Source of the DNA: Psychroserpens burtonensis DSM 12212
Lineage (GTDB): Bacteria; Bacteroidota; Bacteroidia; Flavobacteriales; Flavobacteriaceae
Direction of reading: 5' to 3'
DNA length: 64,000 nt
Assembly: GCF_000425305.1 (NCBI RefSeq)
Contig: NZ_AUDE01000010.1
Span: forward strand, 123,868-187,867
Shown: piece by piece, positions 28,016 to 36,862 of the stretch
How positions within the stretch are numbered: the stretch's first letter is position 1
Layout of the letters: the number at the start of each line of letters is the position of its first letter
The notes under the pieces: generated by a model
Seen by the model: only the letters and a program-made list of their open reading frames with translations
Databases searched by the model: none
Told to the model about the DNA's origin: nothing
Program-made: the position numbers and the translations under genes

Positions 28016-28506
28016 TGAGAATCAATAATTCAAAAGTTAAAAACACTATCGTATCTGTTTATTTTATATTAATAGTTTTAGCTATCGTATTTGCAACGAT
28101 CTTTAAGGCTTTTAGAGATCTAACGTCTAACCCGTCATTAACGTTTATAATAATAACATCTGGTTTTGGTTTACTATTTTTACTCGTTCATTTTATTTCA
28201 AAGTATTTTGAATATGATAGTGACGGGGTTAAAGTTGTTGTAAAAAACAGTGGCTTGTTGCTCTCAGATAGTTTTAATTATAGAGAAAAGGTATTAGAGT
28301 TTGAAAAAATTGATTTATATGCTTATAAATTCAATAATTATTTAGTTTATAGAACTTTGACTTTTTATATTAAGGACAGTCGAAATAAAAGAAAAGGCGA
28401 AACATTCAACGTGACGTTAGTTCCAGGCAAAAAGAGACGATATATTAGACAGTCATTGAGTAAAATGATTAAGACAAACAAAAACTCCCAGAAGATTAAT
28501 GAGTGA
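28015..28506 (+). CDS. Membrane protein between parE and parC
   Basis: A 163-residue protein with two membrane helices (TIVSVYFILIVLAIVFATIF and LTFIIITSGFGLLFLLVHFI) and a basic soluble C-terminal part of about 95 residues whose strands (YFEYDSDGVKVVVKNSG, EFEKIDLYAYKFNNYLVYR) recall a PH-like domain of bacterial membrane proteins. It overlaps parE by one base and parC by eight, so translation of all three is coupled. Why a membrane protein is set between the topoisomerase IV subunits is unknown; the arrangement is seen in related genomes as far as I recall. Confidence 0.75.
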   Translation: MRINNSKVKNTIVSVYFILIVLAIVFATIFKAFRDLTSNPSLTFIIITSGFGLLFLLVHFISKYFEYDSDGVKVVVKNSGLLLSDSFNYREKVLEFEKIDLYAYKFNNYLVYRTLTFYIKDSRNKRKGETFNVTLVPGKKRRYIRQSLSKMIKTNKNSQKINE

Positions 28507-31183
28507 AGATAATAACGATATTATAGACAATCAAGACGAACCACAAGAGAGTATTACTAGAGTTACAGGAATGTATAAGGACTGGTTTCTTGATTATGCG
28601 TCATATGTGATTCTTGAGCGTGCAGTACCGGCTATCGAAGATGGTTTTAAGCCAGTACAGCGACGTATTATGCATTCAATGAAAGATTTAGATGACGGTC
28701 GTTATAATAAGGTTGCAAATATAGTTGGTCACACGATGCAATATCATCCTCACGGAGATGCTAGTATTGCAGATGCAATGGTGCAGATTGGTCAAAAAGA
28801 TTTATTGATTGACACACAAGGAAACTGGGGGAATATTCTCACGGGTGACAGAGCAGCGGCAGCACGTTATATTGAAGCGCGGATTTCTAAATTTGGCTTA
28901 GATGTTGTTTACAATCCTAAAATTACACAATGGCAATCTAGCTATGATGGTCGTCGTAAAGAGCCTATTAATCTCCCAGTGATGTTTCCTCTATTACTCG
29001 CTCAAGGAGGAGAAGGAATTGCTGTTGGTTTATCTACTAAAATATTACCTCATAATTTTATTGAGCTCATCGATGCTTCTATAAAGCATTTAAATGGGAA
29101 ACGCTTTACAATTTATCCTGATTTTACAACAGCTGGTATTGCTGATATATCTAATTATAATGACGGATTAAGAGGCGGAAAAGTGAGAGTACGTGCAAAA
29201 ATCTCACAATTAGAAAAAAACACTTTAGTAATTACTGAAATTCCTTTTGGTACAAACACTTCGTCGTTGATAGATTCAATTTTGAAAGCTAATGACAAAG
29301 GAAAAATCAAGATTAAGAAAATTGAAGATAATACAGCTGCAAATGTTGAGATTTTAGTGCATTTACCTGGTGGGATATCACCAGATAAAACTATAGATGC
29401 TTTGTATGCATTTACTAATTGTGAATATTCTATATCACCATTAGGATGTGTAATTGAAGATAATAAACCCTTATTTGTTGGAGTTACTGAAATGTTGAGG
29501 AGATCAACGGATAATACAGTACAACTTTTAAAAAGCGAATTAGAAATTAAGCTCGGTGAATTTGAAGAGCAATGGCATTTTGCATCTTTAGAGCGTATTT
29601 TTATTGAAAAACGTATCTATCGTGATATTGAAGAAGAAGAAACTTGGGATGGCGTTATTAATGCTATTGATAAAGGTTTGCAACCACATATAAAACATTT
29701 GAAACGTGCTATCACAGTGGAGGATATTACGCGTTTAACAGAAATTAGAATTAAGCGCATCTCTAAGTTTGATATTGATAAAGCACAACAAAAGATAGAT
29801 GCATTGGAGGATCAAATTGCTGAAGTGAAACATCATTTAGCGAATCTAATTGCTTATGCTATAGCCTATTTTGAACGTCTCAAAAAAGAGTATGGTGAGG
29901 GAAGAGAGCGTAAAACAGAATTGAGAGCTTTTGAAGATGTTGACGCGACTAAGGTTGTTATTCGTAATACAAAATTGTACGTAAATAAATCTGAAGGGTT
30001 TATCGGTACCTCATTACGTAAAGATGAATATGTGTGCGACTGTAGTGATATTGATGATATTATCGTATTTACCAATGATGGTAAAATGATGGTTACAAAA
30101 GTTGATAGTAAAACTTTTATAGGTAAAGATATTATTCATGTTGCAGTCTTTAAAAAGAAAGACAAGCGTACCATTTATAATATGATCTATCGTGATGGTG
30201 CTAAAGGAGCAACGTTTGTCAAACGTTTTGCTGTGACATCAATCACTAGAGATAAAGATTACGATTTAACTAATGGAGCAAAAAACTCTAAGCTTTGGTA
30301 TTTTTCTGCAAATCCAAATGGAGAAGCTGAGGTGATTACAATATTTTTAAGACAAGTTGGTAGTATCAAAAAATTAAAATGGGATTTAGATTTTGCAGAA
30401 GTACTTATAAAAGGTAGGGCCTCTAAAGGGAATACTGTGACTAAGTATCCTATAAAAAAAATAGAATTAAAAGAAAAAGGGGTGTCCACGTTAAAACCTC
30501 GTAAAATATGGTTTGATGATACGGTTCAGCGTCTTAATGTTGACGATAGAGGTGATCTTATTGGAGAATTTAGAGGTGAAGATCGACTATTGATTATCAC
30601 ACAATCAGGAAATGTAAAAACGATTCTTCCTGAGTTAAGTACACATTTTGATGATGATATGATTGTTTTGGAAAAATGGATTCCGAAGAAACCTATATCT
30701 GTCGTGTACTATAATGGTGAAAAAGAAATGTATTATGTAAAGCGCTTCTTAATAGATAATGAAGGAAAAGAAGAATCATTTATATCAGATCATCCAGATT
30801 CTCAGCTAGAAATTGTTTCTACAGATTGGAAGCCAATGGCAGAGATTGAGTATAAAAAAGAACGAGGAAAAGGTAGAAAGGACAATGAGACTATTAACCT
30901 AGAAGCGTTTATTTCTATTAAAGGTATTACAGCGTTAGGTAATCAATTAACAAAAGAGAAAATCAATCTAGTTAGTTTATTGGAGTCTTTACCTTATGAT
31001 GCTCCAGAAGAAATTCCTGCGGAAGATATTGAAGTTATTGATGAGACTATAGAAAGTTCTTCTGACCATGTTGATAGTCATCCAATTTCCGAAGAAAAAC
31101 CGAGCGCGTCATTAAAAAGTAATAATAAAGATGATGATGATGATGATGATGATGATGCTAAAGGGCAGGCGACTTTGTTTTAA
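28499..31183 (+). CDS. parC: DNA topoisomerase IV subunit A
   Basis: An 894-residue type IIA topoisomerase subunit. The N-terminal winged-helix/tower domain shows YASYVILERAVPAIEDGFKP, HPHGDASIADAM and the catalytic Tyr124 in AAAARYIEARIS. A coiled-coil part at about 420-460 (DIDKAQQKIDALEDQIAEVKHHL) precedes a C-terminal beta-pinwheel region (VDSKTFIGKDIIHVAVFKKKDKRT and similar blades). It cleaves and rejoins DNA with ParE. The last 60 residues are acidic, with a run of nine Asp encoded by a (GAT)n tract at about 31131-31157, before AKGQATLF. Such a repeat can slip and change length between strains. Confidence 0.93.
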   Translation: MSEDNNDIIDNQDEPQESITRVTGMYKDWFLDYASYVILERAVPAIEDGFKPVQRRIMHSMKDLDDGRYNKVANIVGHTMQYHPHGDASIADAMVQIGQKDLLIDTQGNWGNILTGDRAAAARYIEARISKFGLDVVYNPKITQWQSSYDGRRKEPINLPVMFPLLLAQGGEGIAVGLSTKILPHNFIELIDASIKHLNGKRFTIYPDFTTAGIADISNYNDGLRGGKVRVRAKISQLEKNTLVITEIPFGTNTSSLIDSILKANDKGKIKIKKIEDNTAANVEILVHLPGGISPDKTIDALYAFTNCEYSISPLGCVIEDNKPLFVGVTEMLRRSTDNTVQLLKSELEIKLGEFEEQWHFASLERIFIEKRIYRDIEEEETWDGVINAIDKGLQPHIKHLKRAITVEDITRLTEIRIKRISKFDIDKAQQKIDALEDQIAEVKHHLANLIAYAIAYFERLKKEYGEGRERKTELRAFEDVDATKVVIRNTKLYVNKSEGFIGTSLRKDEYVCDCSDIDDIIVFTNDGKMMVTKVDSKTFIGKDIIHVAVFKKKDKRTIYNMIYRDGAKGATFVKRFAVTSITRDKDYDLTNGAKNSKLWYFSANPNGEAEVITIFLRQVGSIKKLKWDLDFAEVLIKGRASKGNTVTKYPIKKIELKEKGVSTLKPRKIWFDDTVQRLNVDDRGDLIGEFRGEDRLLIITQSGNVKTILPELSTHFDDDMIVLEKWIPKKPISVVYYNGEKEMYYVKRFLIDNEGKEESFISDHPDSQLEIVSTDWKPMAEIEYKKERGKGRKDNETINLEAFISIKGITALGNQLTKEKINLVSLLESLPYDAPEEIPAEDIEVIDETIESSSDHVDSHPISEEKPSASLKSNNKDDDDDDDDDAKGQATLF

Positions 31184-31191
31184 CCACTATT

Positions 31192-31890
31192 ATGACTATA
31201 AAAGAGTTATTAAATAATCAGTATAGCTTCAATAATCAAGATCTTTTTTTTGAATTACCAGACGCCATTTGTAACGTTATTAAATCAAATATGGTTACTA
31301 TTTGTTTTAAAGCAGGTCAGCCAATTTTTATTGCAGGAGAAAAGGCTAAGGGCATTTATAGAGTAAAAAGCGGGAAAGTAAAGAAGTCTGCACTAACAAG
31401 CTTTGGAGCACAGCATATTTTTTATATCTGCAAGGAAAATGAATATCTAGGTTATCACGCTGTTTTAAGCCAAGAGTTATATCCAGATTGCGCAATAGCC
31501 CTTTCAGATTGTGAAGTTGATTTTATTGCAGAAAAAGATTTTCTTAAAGCTGTAAATACGTCACATCTATTATCACGACGTCTTTTAAAGAATTTGAGCC
31601 ATGAGTTTAGTGTGTTTATAAATGCTACAAAAATTTTAGCTAAACATACTGTAAGAGAACGTTCAGCATTAAACTTGTTGATTCTAGAGAGTAAATTTCA
31701 AAACGAGGCTGAAACTGAAACTGAAATTATAATTAATAGAAATGATTTGGCTAGCATGGTAGGCACAGCAAAAGAGTCTATCGTTAGAATGCTCAAAGAT
31801 TTTAAAGAAGAGCAGCTTATCACAACAAAACGTAGTAGTATTTATATAAAAGATTATGAAGGTTTAATTAAAGTAGCAAATTTCAAATAA
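31192..31890 (+). CDS. Crp/Fnr family transcriptional regulator
   Basis: A 232-residue regulator: an N-terminal cyclic-nucleotide-binding-type barrel (about 35-125: ICFKAGQPIFIAGEKAKGIYRVKSGKVKKS), a dimer helix (about 130-165), and a winged helix (NRNDLASMVGTAKESIVRML). The recognition helix keeps the Glu and Arg (E-S-I-V-R) that read TGA in CRP and FNR, with Val where FNR has Ser. The FNR N-terminal Cys cluster is absent, so oxygen sensing through Fe-S is unlikely. It begins 8 bases after parC and is followed by an operon with a perfect TTGAT-N4-ATCAA box at 31906, its likely target. Confidence 0.88.
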   Translation: MTIKELLNNQYSFNNQDLFFELPDAICNVIKSNMVTICFKAGQPIFIAGEKAKGIYRVKSGKVKKSALTSFGAQHIFYICKENEYLGYHAVLSQELYPDCAIALSDCEVDFIAEKDFLKAVNTSHLLSRRLLKNLSHEFSVFINATKILAKHTVRERSALNLLILESKFQNEAETETEIIINRNDLASMVGTAKESIVRMLKDFKEEQLITTKRSSIYIKDYEGLIKVANFK

Positions 31891-31905
31891 GCTTAGGTAT
31901 AGAAG

Positions 31906-31961
31906 TTGATAAATATCAATGTAAGGTTACGTAAAGTATTACGTTTAATGATTTAATTTTG
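31906..31961 (+). promoter_or_regulatory. FNR-type box, palindrome and -7 element
   Basis: TTGATAAATATCAA at 31906-31919 is a perfect TTGAT-N4-ATCAA box. ACGTAA-AGTA-TTACGT at 31929-31944 is a second perfect inverted repeat. TAATTTTG at 31954-31961 fits the -7 consensus. The thioredoxin gene starts at 31978. The spacing puts the first box near -55 and the second across the -33 region. Confidence 0.7.
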
Positions 31962-31977
31962 AACCTTATTATAAAAT

Positions 31978-32418
31978 ATGAAAAAAATGATATGTATTGT
32001 ATTGTTGTTTTTTGGAACACATACAATTGTTAACGCTCAAAGCTGGCTAACGGATTTTGAAAAAGCAAAATCTTCTGCAAAGGTCACTAGCAAAAAAATA
32101 GTATTGGTCTTTCAAGGTTCAGACTGGTGTGCGCCTTGTATCAAATTAGATAAAGAGATTTGGGATACAGAAGTATTTAAAGCCTATTCAAAAGACCACT
32201 TTGTGATGTTAAAAGCTGATTTCCCTAAGCGAAGTAAAAACGCCTTAACTAAAGAACAGCAAGAACATAACGATAAATTAGCTGAAGCTTACAATAAAAA
32301 CGGGTATTTCCCTTATGTTGTAGTATTAGATGAGAACGGTAAAGTTTTAGGATCTACAGGGTATAAAAAATCGTCACCTTCAGAGTATATAAAGATTTTA
32401 GAATCTTTTAAATCGTAA
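31978..32418 (+). CDS. Periplasmic thioredoxin-family protein
   Basis: A 146-residue secreted thioredoxin-fold protein: signal peptide to VNAQ, then VLVFQGSDWCAPCIKLDKEIW with the active-site C-A-P-C, and a cis-Pro region YFPYVVVLDENGKVLGSTGYK. It would reduce or isomerise disulfides in the periplasm. It is the first gene of an operon: its stop shares a base with the apbE start, and DUF4266 and DUF3570 follow. The company suggests electron transfer involving flavin and thiols in the envelope. Start is the first Met after the -7 element at 31954. Confidence 0.88.
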   Translation: MKKMICIVLLFFGTHTIVNAQSWLTDFEKAKSSAKVTSKKIVLVFQGSDWCAPCIKLDKEIWDTEVFKAYSKDHFVMLKADFPKRSKNALTKEQQEHNDKLAEAYNKNGYFPYVVVLDENGKVLGSTGYKKSSPSEYIKILESFKS

Positions 32419-33407
32419 TGATTTTGAAACATATTTCAATAATTTTTTTAGTGCTTCTTACTAATTATCAAGTAGCAGCGCAAATAACTCATAAGCGCAC
32501 TCTAAAGCTCATGGGAAGTCGATTTGATATTACTGTTGTCGCACAAGACACCACTCAAGCGAATACTTATATCGATTTAGGAGTTTCTGAAATTACAAGA
32601 ATAGAAAAGCTAATATCCTCATGGGATCCAAAGTCGCAAACATCTAAGATTAATAGAAATGCAGGTATTAAGTCAGTTATAGTTGATAAAGAACTTTTTG
32701 ATTTGATCAATAGAGCGCTATCGATATCTAAATTAACAGATGGTGCTTTCGATATTTCCTATGCCTCAATGGATAATATTTGGAAATTTGATGGCAGTAT
32801 GAAACAGATGCCTTTAGATGCAGATATTAAAGTTTCCGTAGAAAAAGTAGGCTTTGAGAATATTATTCTTAATCCTTCTGAATCTTCAGTTTTTCTTCGG
32901 AAAAAAGGAATGAAAATTGGTTTTGGAGCTATAGGTAAGGGGTATGCGGCAGATAAAACTAAGGCTCTTTTGATAGAAAAAGGTGTTGTTTCTGGAATCA
33001 TAAATGCCTCTGGAGATATGAATACTTGGGGGACTCAAATCAATGGAGAAGAATGGAAGGTTGCCATTACTAATCCGCTAAATAAAAATAAGGCATTTGC
33101 TTTATTGCCAATAACAAATGGAGCAGTTGTGACCTCTGGTGATTATGAAAAGCAGGTTACGCTTAATGGTAAGCGGTATACGCATATTATTGACCCAAGA
33201 ACTGGATATCCTTCTTTCGGAATTATAAGTGTCACTGTTTTTGCATCAAAAGCAGAATTAGCAGACGCTCTAGCGACTTCTGTTTTTGTAATGGGCAAAG
33301 AAGTTGGTTTAAATAGAATTAATCAGTTACCCAATATAGAGTGTATAATAATTGATGAGAAAGGCAATCTTTTTACGTCTAATAATATAGAAATCAATAA
33401 AATATGA
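32418..33407 (+). CDS. apbE: FAD:protein FMN transferase (ApbE)
   Basis: A 329-residue ApbE. After a signal peptide (NYQVAAQ) come MGSRFDITV, the FGAIGKGYAADKTKALL block, INASGDMNTWG, KRYTHIIDPRTGYPSFG and ADALATSVFVMG, all characteristic. The enzyme moves FMN from FAD onto Thr or Ser of an acceptor protein in the periplasm, using the motif S/T-G-A-T/S. It overlaps the thioredoxin gene by one base and DUF4266 by four. No NqrC/RnfG acceptor is in the window, so the acceptor may be the neighbouring DUF3570 or DUF4266 protein. Confidence 0.93.
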   Translation: MILKHISIIFLVLLTNYQVAAQITHKRTLKLMGSRFDITVVAQDTTQANTYIDLGVSEITRIEKLISSWDPKSQTSKINRNAGIKSVIVDKELFDLINRALSISKLTDGAFDISYASMDNIWKFDGSMKQMPLDADIKVSVEKVGFENIILNPSESSVFLRKKGMKIGFGAIGKGYAADKTKALLIEKGVVSGIINASGDMNTWGTQINGEEWKVAITNPLNKNKAFALLPITNGAVVTSGDYEKQVTLNGKRYTHIIDPRTGYPSFGIISVTVFASKAELADALATSVFVMGKEVGLNRINQLPNIECIIIDEKGNLFTSNNIEINKI

Positions 33408-33616
33408 TCAAGCGAATAATGTTACTTGTGGTTGTTCTGTCATTGTCAACATCATGTGTCGTGGTAAAAGAATATGAAAAAATCAATTTAAATGATCCTG
33501 ACATGGTTTTAGCAGATAAAAAAGCGGACCGAAATATAACAACAGCACATTCTTACAGAGAAGCAGCGTCTGGCGCAAATGGCGGTAAAACTGGAGGTGG
33601 TTGTGGTTGCAATTAA
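33404..33616 (+). CDS. DUF4266 lipoprotein
   Basis: A 70-residue lipoprotein with signal MIKRIMLLVVVLSLSTSC. The body is short and ends in the family hallmark GGKTGGGCGCN, a Gly-rich tail with two Cys. HSYREAASGAN lies just before it and resembles a flavinylation motif (SGA) except that Asn replaces the Thr/Ser that would carry FMN. It overlaps apbE by four bases (ATGA), so translation is coupled. The role is unknown; constant association with apbE and DUF3570 is the main clue. Confidence 0.85.
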   Translation: MIKRIMLLVVVLSLSTSCVVVKEYEKINLNDPDMVLADKKADRNITTAHSYREAASGANGGKTGGGCGCN

Positions 33617-33635
33617 ACAATTTAAAAAGAGAAAT

Positions 33636-34952
33636 TTGAAAAATATAAGTTTGATAATCCTTGCAATATTGTCAATTCAATTTGCGATTGGGCAAACACA
33701 AGACTCTACTCAAGTGTATAAAAAGAGAGTTTTAGAAACAGCTGAAGTTGATTTTCTATCGAGCTACTATGCGCAAGATGGAGATAATGCAGCTGTAAGT
33801 GGAGGAATTGGTACTGAAGAGTTAACAGATGTTACTGCGACATTTATAATATCGATACCTCTAAATGATGATGATGTTTTGACTATTGATGCAGGAATTT
33901 CAGCCTATACATCAGCCTCTTCAAGTAATGTTGGTCCATTTGATGGTAATAGTCCTGCAGATCCATTTGTAGCGAGTTCTGGAGCCTCTGCATCAGATTT
34001 ATGGACGAATATCACAGGTTCTTACAGTCGCAGTTCAGATGATAGAAATGATATTTGGTCTGCTAAGCTTTCTGTATCTGCAGAGTATGATTATTTCTCT
34101 GTAGGGGTTGGTGGTAGCTACACTAAGCTTTTTAATGAGAAGAATACCGAGATTAGTATTAATGGAAATATATTTATTGATACATGGAATGCTATATACC
34201 CAACAGAATTAAGACCATTTGCTGAGGGTGGTAGTGGTTTAAGTAGTGATTTGTTTTCTCAAAATACTATTACTGGAAATACTAATTACAACCCTAATTT
34301 TACAACTTTTGACAATGAAGGTAGAAATACCTATGCTTTAGGGTTTGGTTTTTCTCAAATTTTATCTAAAAAACTACAAGGTTCTTTGGCGTTAGACGTT
34401 GTGCAACAAGACGGTTTGCTATCTACACCATTTCAACGTGTGTATTTTAGTGATATAGAAGACTCGTTTATTGATAATTTTCAGTTAGCAGATGATATTG
34501 AGCGTTTACCAGATTCAAGATTTAAAATTGCTGTAGGTGGGCGACTTAATTACTATATTAATGAAACCTTTGTTGTAAGAACCTTTTACAGATATTATAC
34601 AGATGATTGGGGAATTAAATCCCATACAGCCAGTGTAGAAGTGCCTATTAAGCTTACTGATAAATTTACCATATATCCATCATACCGTTTTTATAACCAA
34701 ACAGCAGCAGATTATTTTGATATATATGAAGGACATTTATCTACAGATGAATTTTATACATCAGATTATGATTTATCTAAATACAGCGCAAATCAATCTA
34801 GCTTCGGAGCCTCTTATACAGATATATTTACGAAGTTCCATATTTGGAAATTAGGTTTGAAAAGCATTGATTTAAAATATACCCAGTATGATAGAGATAA
34901 CACTTTAAGTGCTAATATCATCACTGCAGGGTTTAAATTTGTGATGGATTAA
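33636..34952 (+). CDS. DUF3570 outer-membrane protein
   Basis: About 438 residues from a TTG start at 33636 (MKNISLIILAILSIQFAIGQ, a good signal peptide); the longer ATG start at 33579 overlaps DUF4266 and would spoil the signal peptide. The rest is beta-barrel-like (VRTFYRYYTDDWGIKSHTAS, FTIYPSYRFYNQTAADYFDI) and ends in an acidic residue after FKFVMD. The SSGASASD segment (SGAS at 33978-33989), in a conserved surface loop after DPFVA, resembles the ApbE acceptor motif. It is the last gene of the thioredoxin-apbE-DUF4266 operon, convergent with terC. Confidence 0.85.
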   Translation: MKNISLIILAILSIQFAIGQTQDSTQVYKKRVLETAEVDFLSSYYAQDGDNAAVSGGIGTEELTDVTATFIISIPLNDDDVLTIDAGISAYTSASSSNVGPFDGNSPADPFVASSGASASDLWTNITGSYSRSSDDRNDIWSAKLSVSAEYDYFSVGVGGSYTKLFNEKNTEISINGNIFIDTWNAIYPTELRPFAEGGSGLSSDLFSQNTITGNTNYNPNFTTFDNEGRNTYALGFGFSQILSKKLQGSLALDVVQQDGLLSTPFQRVYFSDIEDSFIDNFQLADDIERLPDSRFKIAVGGRLNYYINETFVVRTFYRYYTDDWGIKSHTASVEVPIKLTDKFTIYPSYRFYNQTAADYFDIYEGHLSTDEFYTSDYDLSKYSANQSSFGASYTDIFTKFHIWKLGLKSIDLKYTQYDRDNTLSANIITAGFKFVMD

Positions 34953-34959
34953 TGCGTTT

Positions 34960-35751
34960 TCAAGATTTCTTCTTTTTATTTATTCTGTAATTCAACACTT
35001 CTATAAATAACGAAAAAGCAATAGCAAAATATAAATAGCCCTTTGGTATGGAGCCTACCTTATTGCCAAAGAACTCTGTGTTTGATAGGTGAGCGGCTTC
35101 TGTAATTAACATAAAACCTATTAAAATTAAGAACGCGAGTCCCAGAATTTGAATACTTGGATTGGTATCAATAAATTTTCTAATTGGATTTGCGAAACCT
35201 ATCATTATTCCAATGGAAATCACAACCGCAATAATCATTAGCACCAATGTGTAATTATGATTGGGGTGCAAGCCATTGGTCATGCCTACAGCTGTTAGGA
35301 TAGAGTCAATTGAGAAAATAAAATCAATAATCAGTATTTGTACTATAGCGTTTGACAGTGATTTTATCTTTTTACCTTTTATTTCGTCTTTATCGTGTTC
35401 TGGATAGGTTACTTTTTCTCTAATTTCAGACGTGCTTTTGTAGATTAAAAAAAGTCCACCAGCAAATAGAATAATGGCCTGCCAGCTTATATGGAGTTCA
35501 AACCAGCTTGTTTCTAAATTATAAAAAGGTGTTGATAGGCCTACGAGAAATGAAACGAAAAACAATAAGATAATGCGTTGTACCATTGCTAAGAGTAAGC
35601 CAATGTTTGTAGCTTTATTTCGTTGGTGTTCTGGCAGCTTGTTTGCAGCAATAGAAATAAAAACAATATTATCGATACCTAAGATGATTTCTAAAAACGT
35701 CAATGTTAATAATGCCATTATAGCATCACTGGTGAGTAGAAAATCTAACAT
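34960..35751 (-). CDS. TerC family membrane protein
   Basis: A 263-residue integral membrane protein with about seven helices. The family markers are LEIILGIDNIVFISI (acidic and Asn in the first helix), LFLIYKSTSEI, IIDFIFSIDSILTAVGMTN and IEVLNYRINKKKK at the end. TerC/Alx proteins export Mn2+ or act in metal insertion into exported proteins; many were named for tellurium resistance. Convergent with the DUF3570 gene, with only 7 bases between the stops. The lipoprotein gene upstream on the same strand ends 1 base before this start, so the two are co-transcribed. Confidence 0.9.
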   Translation of the reverse strand: MLDFLLTSDAIMALLTLTFLEIILGIDNIVFISIAANKLPEHQRNKATNIGLLLAMVQRIILLFFVSFLVGLSTPFYNLETSWFELHISWQAIILFAGGLFLIYKSTSEIREKVTYPEHDKDEIKGKKIKSLSNAIVQILIIDFIFSIDSILTAVGMTNGLHPNHNYTLVLMIIAVVISIGIMIGFANPIRKFIDTNPSIQILGLAFLILIGFMLITEAAHLSNTEFFGNKVGSIPKGYLYFAIAFSLFIEVLNYRINKKKKS

Positions 35752-35752
35752 A

Positions 35753-36139
35753 TCATTTTATTTTTTTTGCGCTTCCTTTTTCAACACGCTTCTTTTTATA
35801 AGGATCTTTTACGGCTAATTGGTATTCAAATGTGTAGGAGTCTTTCGCAGTAGTAAGGATTTTAATATGAATCGCCTTTTCTTCGTTTTTGTTTCTAGGA
35901 TTTATTTTCTTCTGAATAAACTCACAATCATTAATCCATCGTATAGAAGCAGAATCTATTTTGTTTTCAAAGAAATCAATATTTAATGTCTCTGTACGAA
36001 CAAATTTTCCTGTTTTTTCAATACCACCAACACTGTATTCAAATTCAAAAGTCCCTGTTTTAAAATTAGAGCAGTTCCTTTCTGTTTGAAAACAACTTAA
36101 ACATAAAAGGGACAAGAGAAGAAGTAGACTTTTTTGCAT
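35753..36139 (-). CDS. Bacteroidota lipoprotein, unknown function
   Basis: Started at ATG 36137-36139 (MQKSLLLLLSLLCLSC, a lipoprotein signal; 128 residues). The longer frame to 36274 adds a segment without signal features that overlaps the XRE gene. The body has ERNCSNFKTGTFEFEYSVGGIEK, SIRWINDCEFIQKKINP, and AIHIKILTTAKDSYTFEYQL. This small family is found widely in Flavobacteriaceae and, as I recall, is sometimes labelled DNA topoisomerase IV by mistake; nothing in it supports that. It lies directly upstream of terC. Confidence 0.75.
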   Translation of the reverse strand: MQKSLLLLLSLLCLSCFQTERNCSNFKTGTFEFEYSVGGIEKTGKFVRTETLNIDFFENKIDSASIRWINDCEFIQKKINPRNKNEEKAIHIKILTTAKDSYTFEYQLAVKDPYKKKRVEKGSAKKIK

Positions 36140-36212
36140 TTTACTATTTTTAACAAAATTACAAAACAGATTGTGATTAACGTGAGTAACGTATTTGAAA
36201 ATTTTTATAAAT

Positions 36213-36611
36213 TTAATGCGATTCCTCAAAACTTTTAAATGTACCGTCTTTATAAAAAATAACAATACGTTCAATTGTTTTGTCTTCAGAAATTAGAGTA
36301 CTCGAAATTTGCGAGGTGGATTTTAAATTAGAGGTAGGATTACTTTTCTCTTCGGAAACTTCAGGTTTCTGATTCTGATTTGGTAGAGCGGGAAATTTTC
36401 CTTTACCGTTCATCAGCCAATACAATTCAACTTCAGGAAATGAAGAAAGCACCTTTAAAACAAAATCTAAACTTGGCTTGTTTCTGCCTGATAATATGTG
36501 CGAAATACTAGAGCGTTGAACACTTATTTTTTCGGCAAATGAAGATGCAGATTCGCCGTAGAAATCTATAACTTTTTGTAGTCGTTTTGTAAATTCTTCG
36601 TTGTTTATCAT
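36213..36611 (-). CDS. XRE-family transcriptional regulator
   Basis: A 132-residue protein with an N-terminal helix-turn-helix of Xre type at residues 5-65 (FAEKISVQRSSISHILSGRNKPSLDFVLKVLSSF), then a variable linker and a C-terminal part (IERIVIFYKDGTFKSFEES). It is divergent from an M14 peptidase gene. Its own promoter (TACATTTG on the minus strand, 36651-36644) overlaps a perfect palindrome TTGTAACGTTACAA, as expected for autorepression, and a related palindrome lies at the M14 promoter. The ligand or signal is unknown. Confidence 0.85.
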   Translation of the reverse strand: MINNEEFTKRLQKVIDFYGESASSFAEKISVQRSSISHILSGRNKPSLDFVLKVLSSFPEVELYWLMNGKGKFPALPNQNQKPEVSEEKSNPTSNLKSTSQISSTLISEDKTIERIVIFYKDGTFKSFEESH

Positions 36612-36632
36612 TGTAAACTATAAAGTTTAATA

Positions 36633-36651
36633 TTGTAACGTTACAAATGTA
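36633..36651 (-). promoter_or_regulatory. XRE promoter with overlapping operator
   Basis: TACATTTG (minus, 36651-36644) fits the -7 consensus. TTGTAACGTTACAA at 36633-36646 is a perfect 14-base palindrome over the box and expected start site. TGTAAAC half-sites flank it on both sides (36612-36618 and 36649-36655). Confidence 0.6.
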
Positions 36652-36862
36652 AACATATTACTTTTAATTCTATAACAGAACCGTAACTATTATATTTTTA
36701 ATTAAATTAAAGGTTTATATATGTATGTTTTATATTCTGAATTATAGAATTTTAACTTAAAATAATATTGCATGCTAAATTGTTTGAAATTTCGTATAGC
36801 ATTTGGTGGTAGTTTTGTGAATTTTTGATCTCTGCTAAGTGAAATATTTAGAGCTGTATGTG

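Noticed and set aside
34960..35751. TerC as evidence of tellurite resistance
   Set aside because: No other ter genes are beside it; TerC/Alx proteins more often act in metal homeostasis.
36140..36274. 45-residue N-terminal extension of the lipoprotein gene at 35753
   Set aside because: It overlaps the XRE gene and hides a clear lipoprotein signal that starts at 36139.
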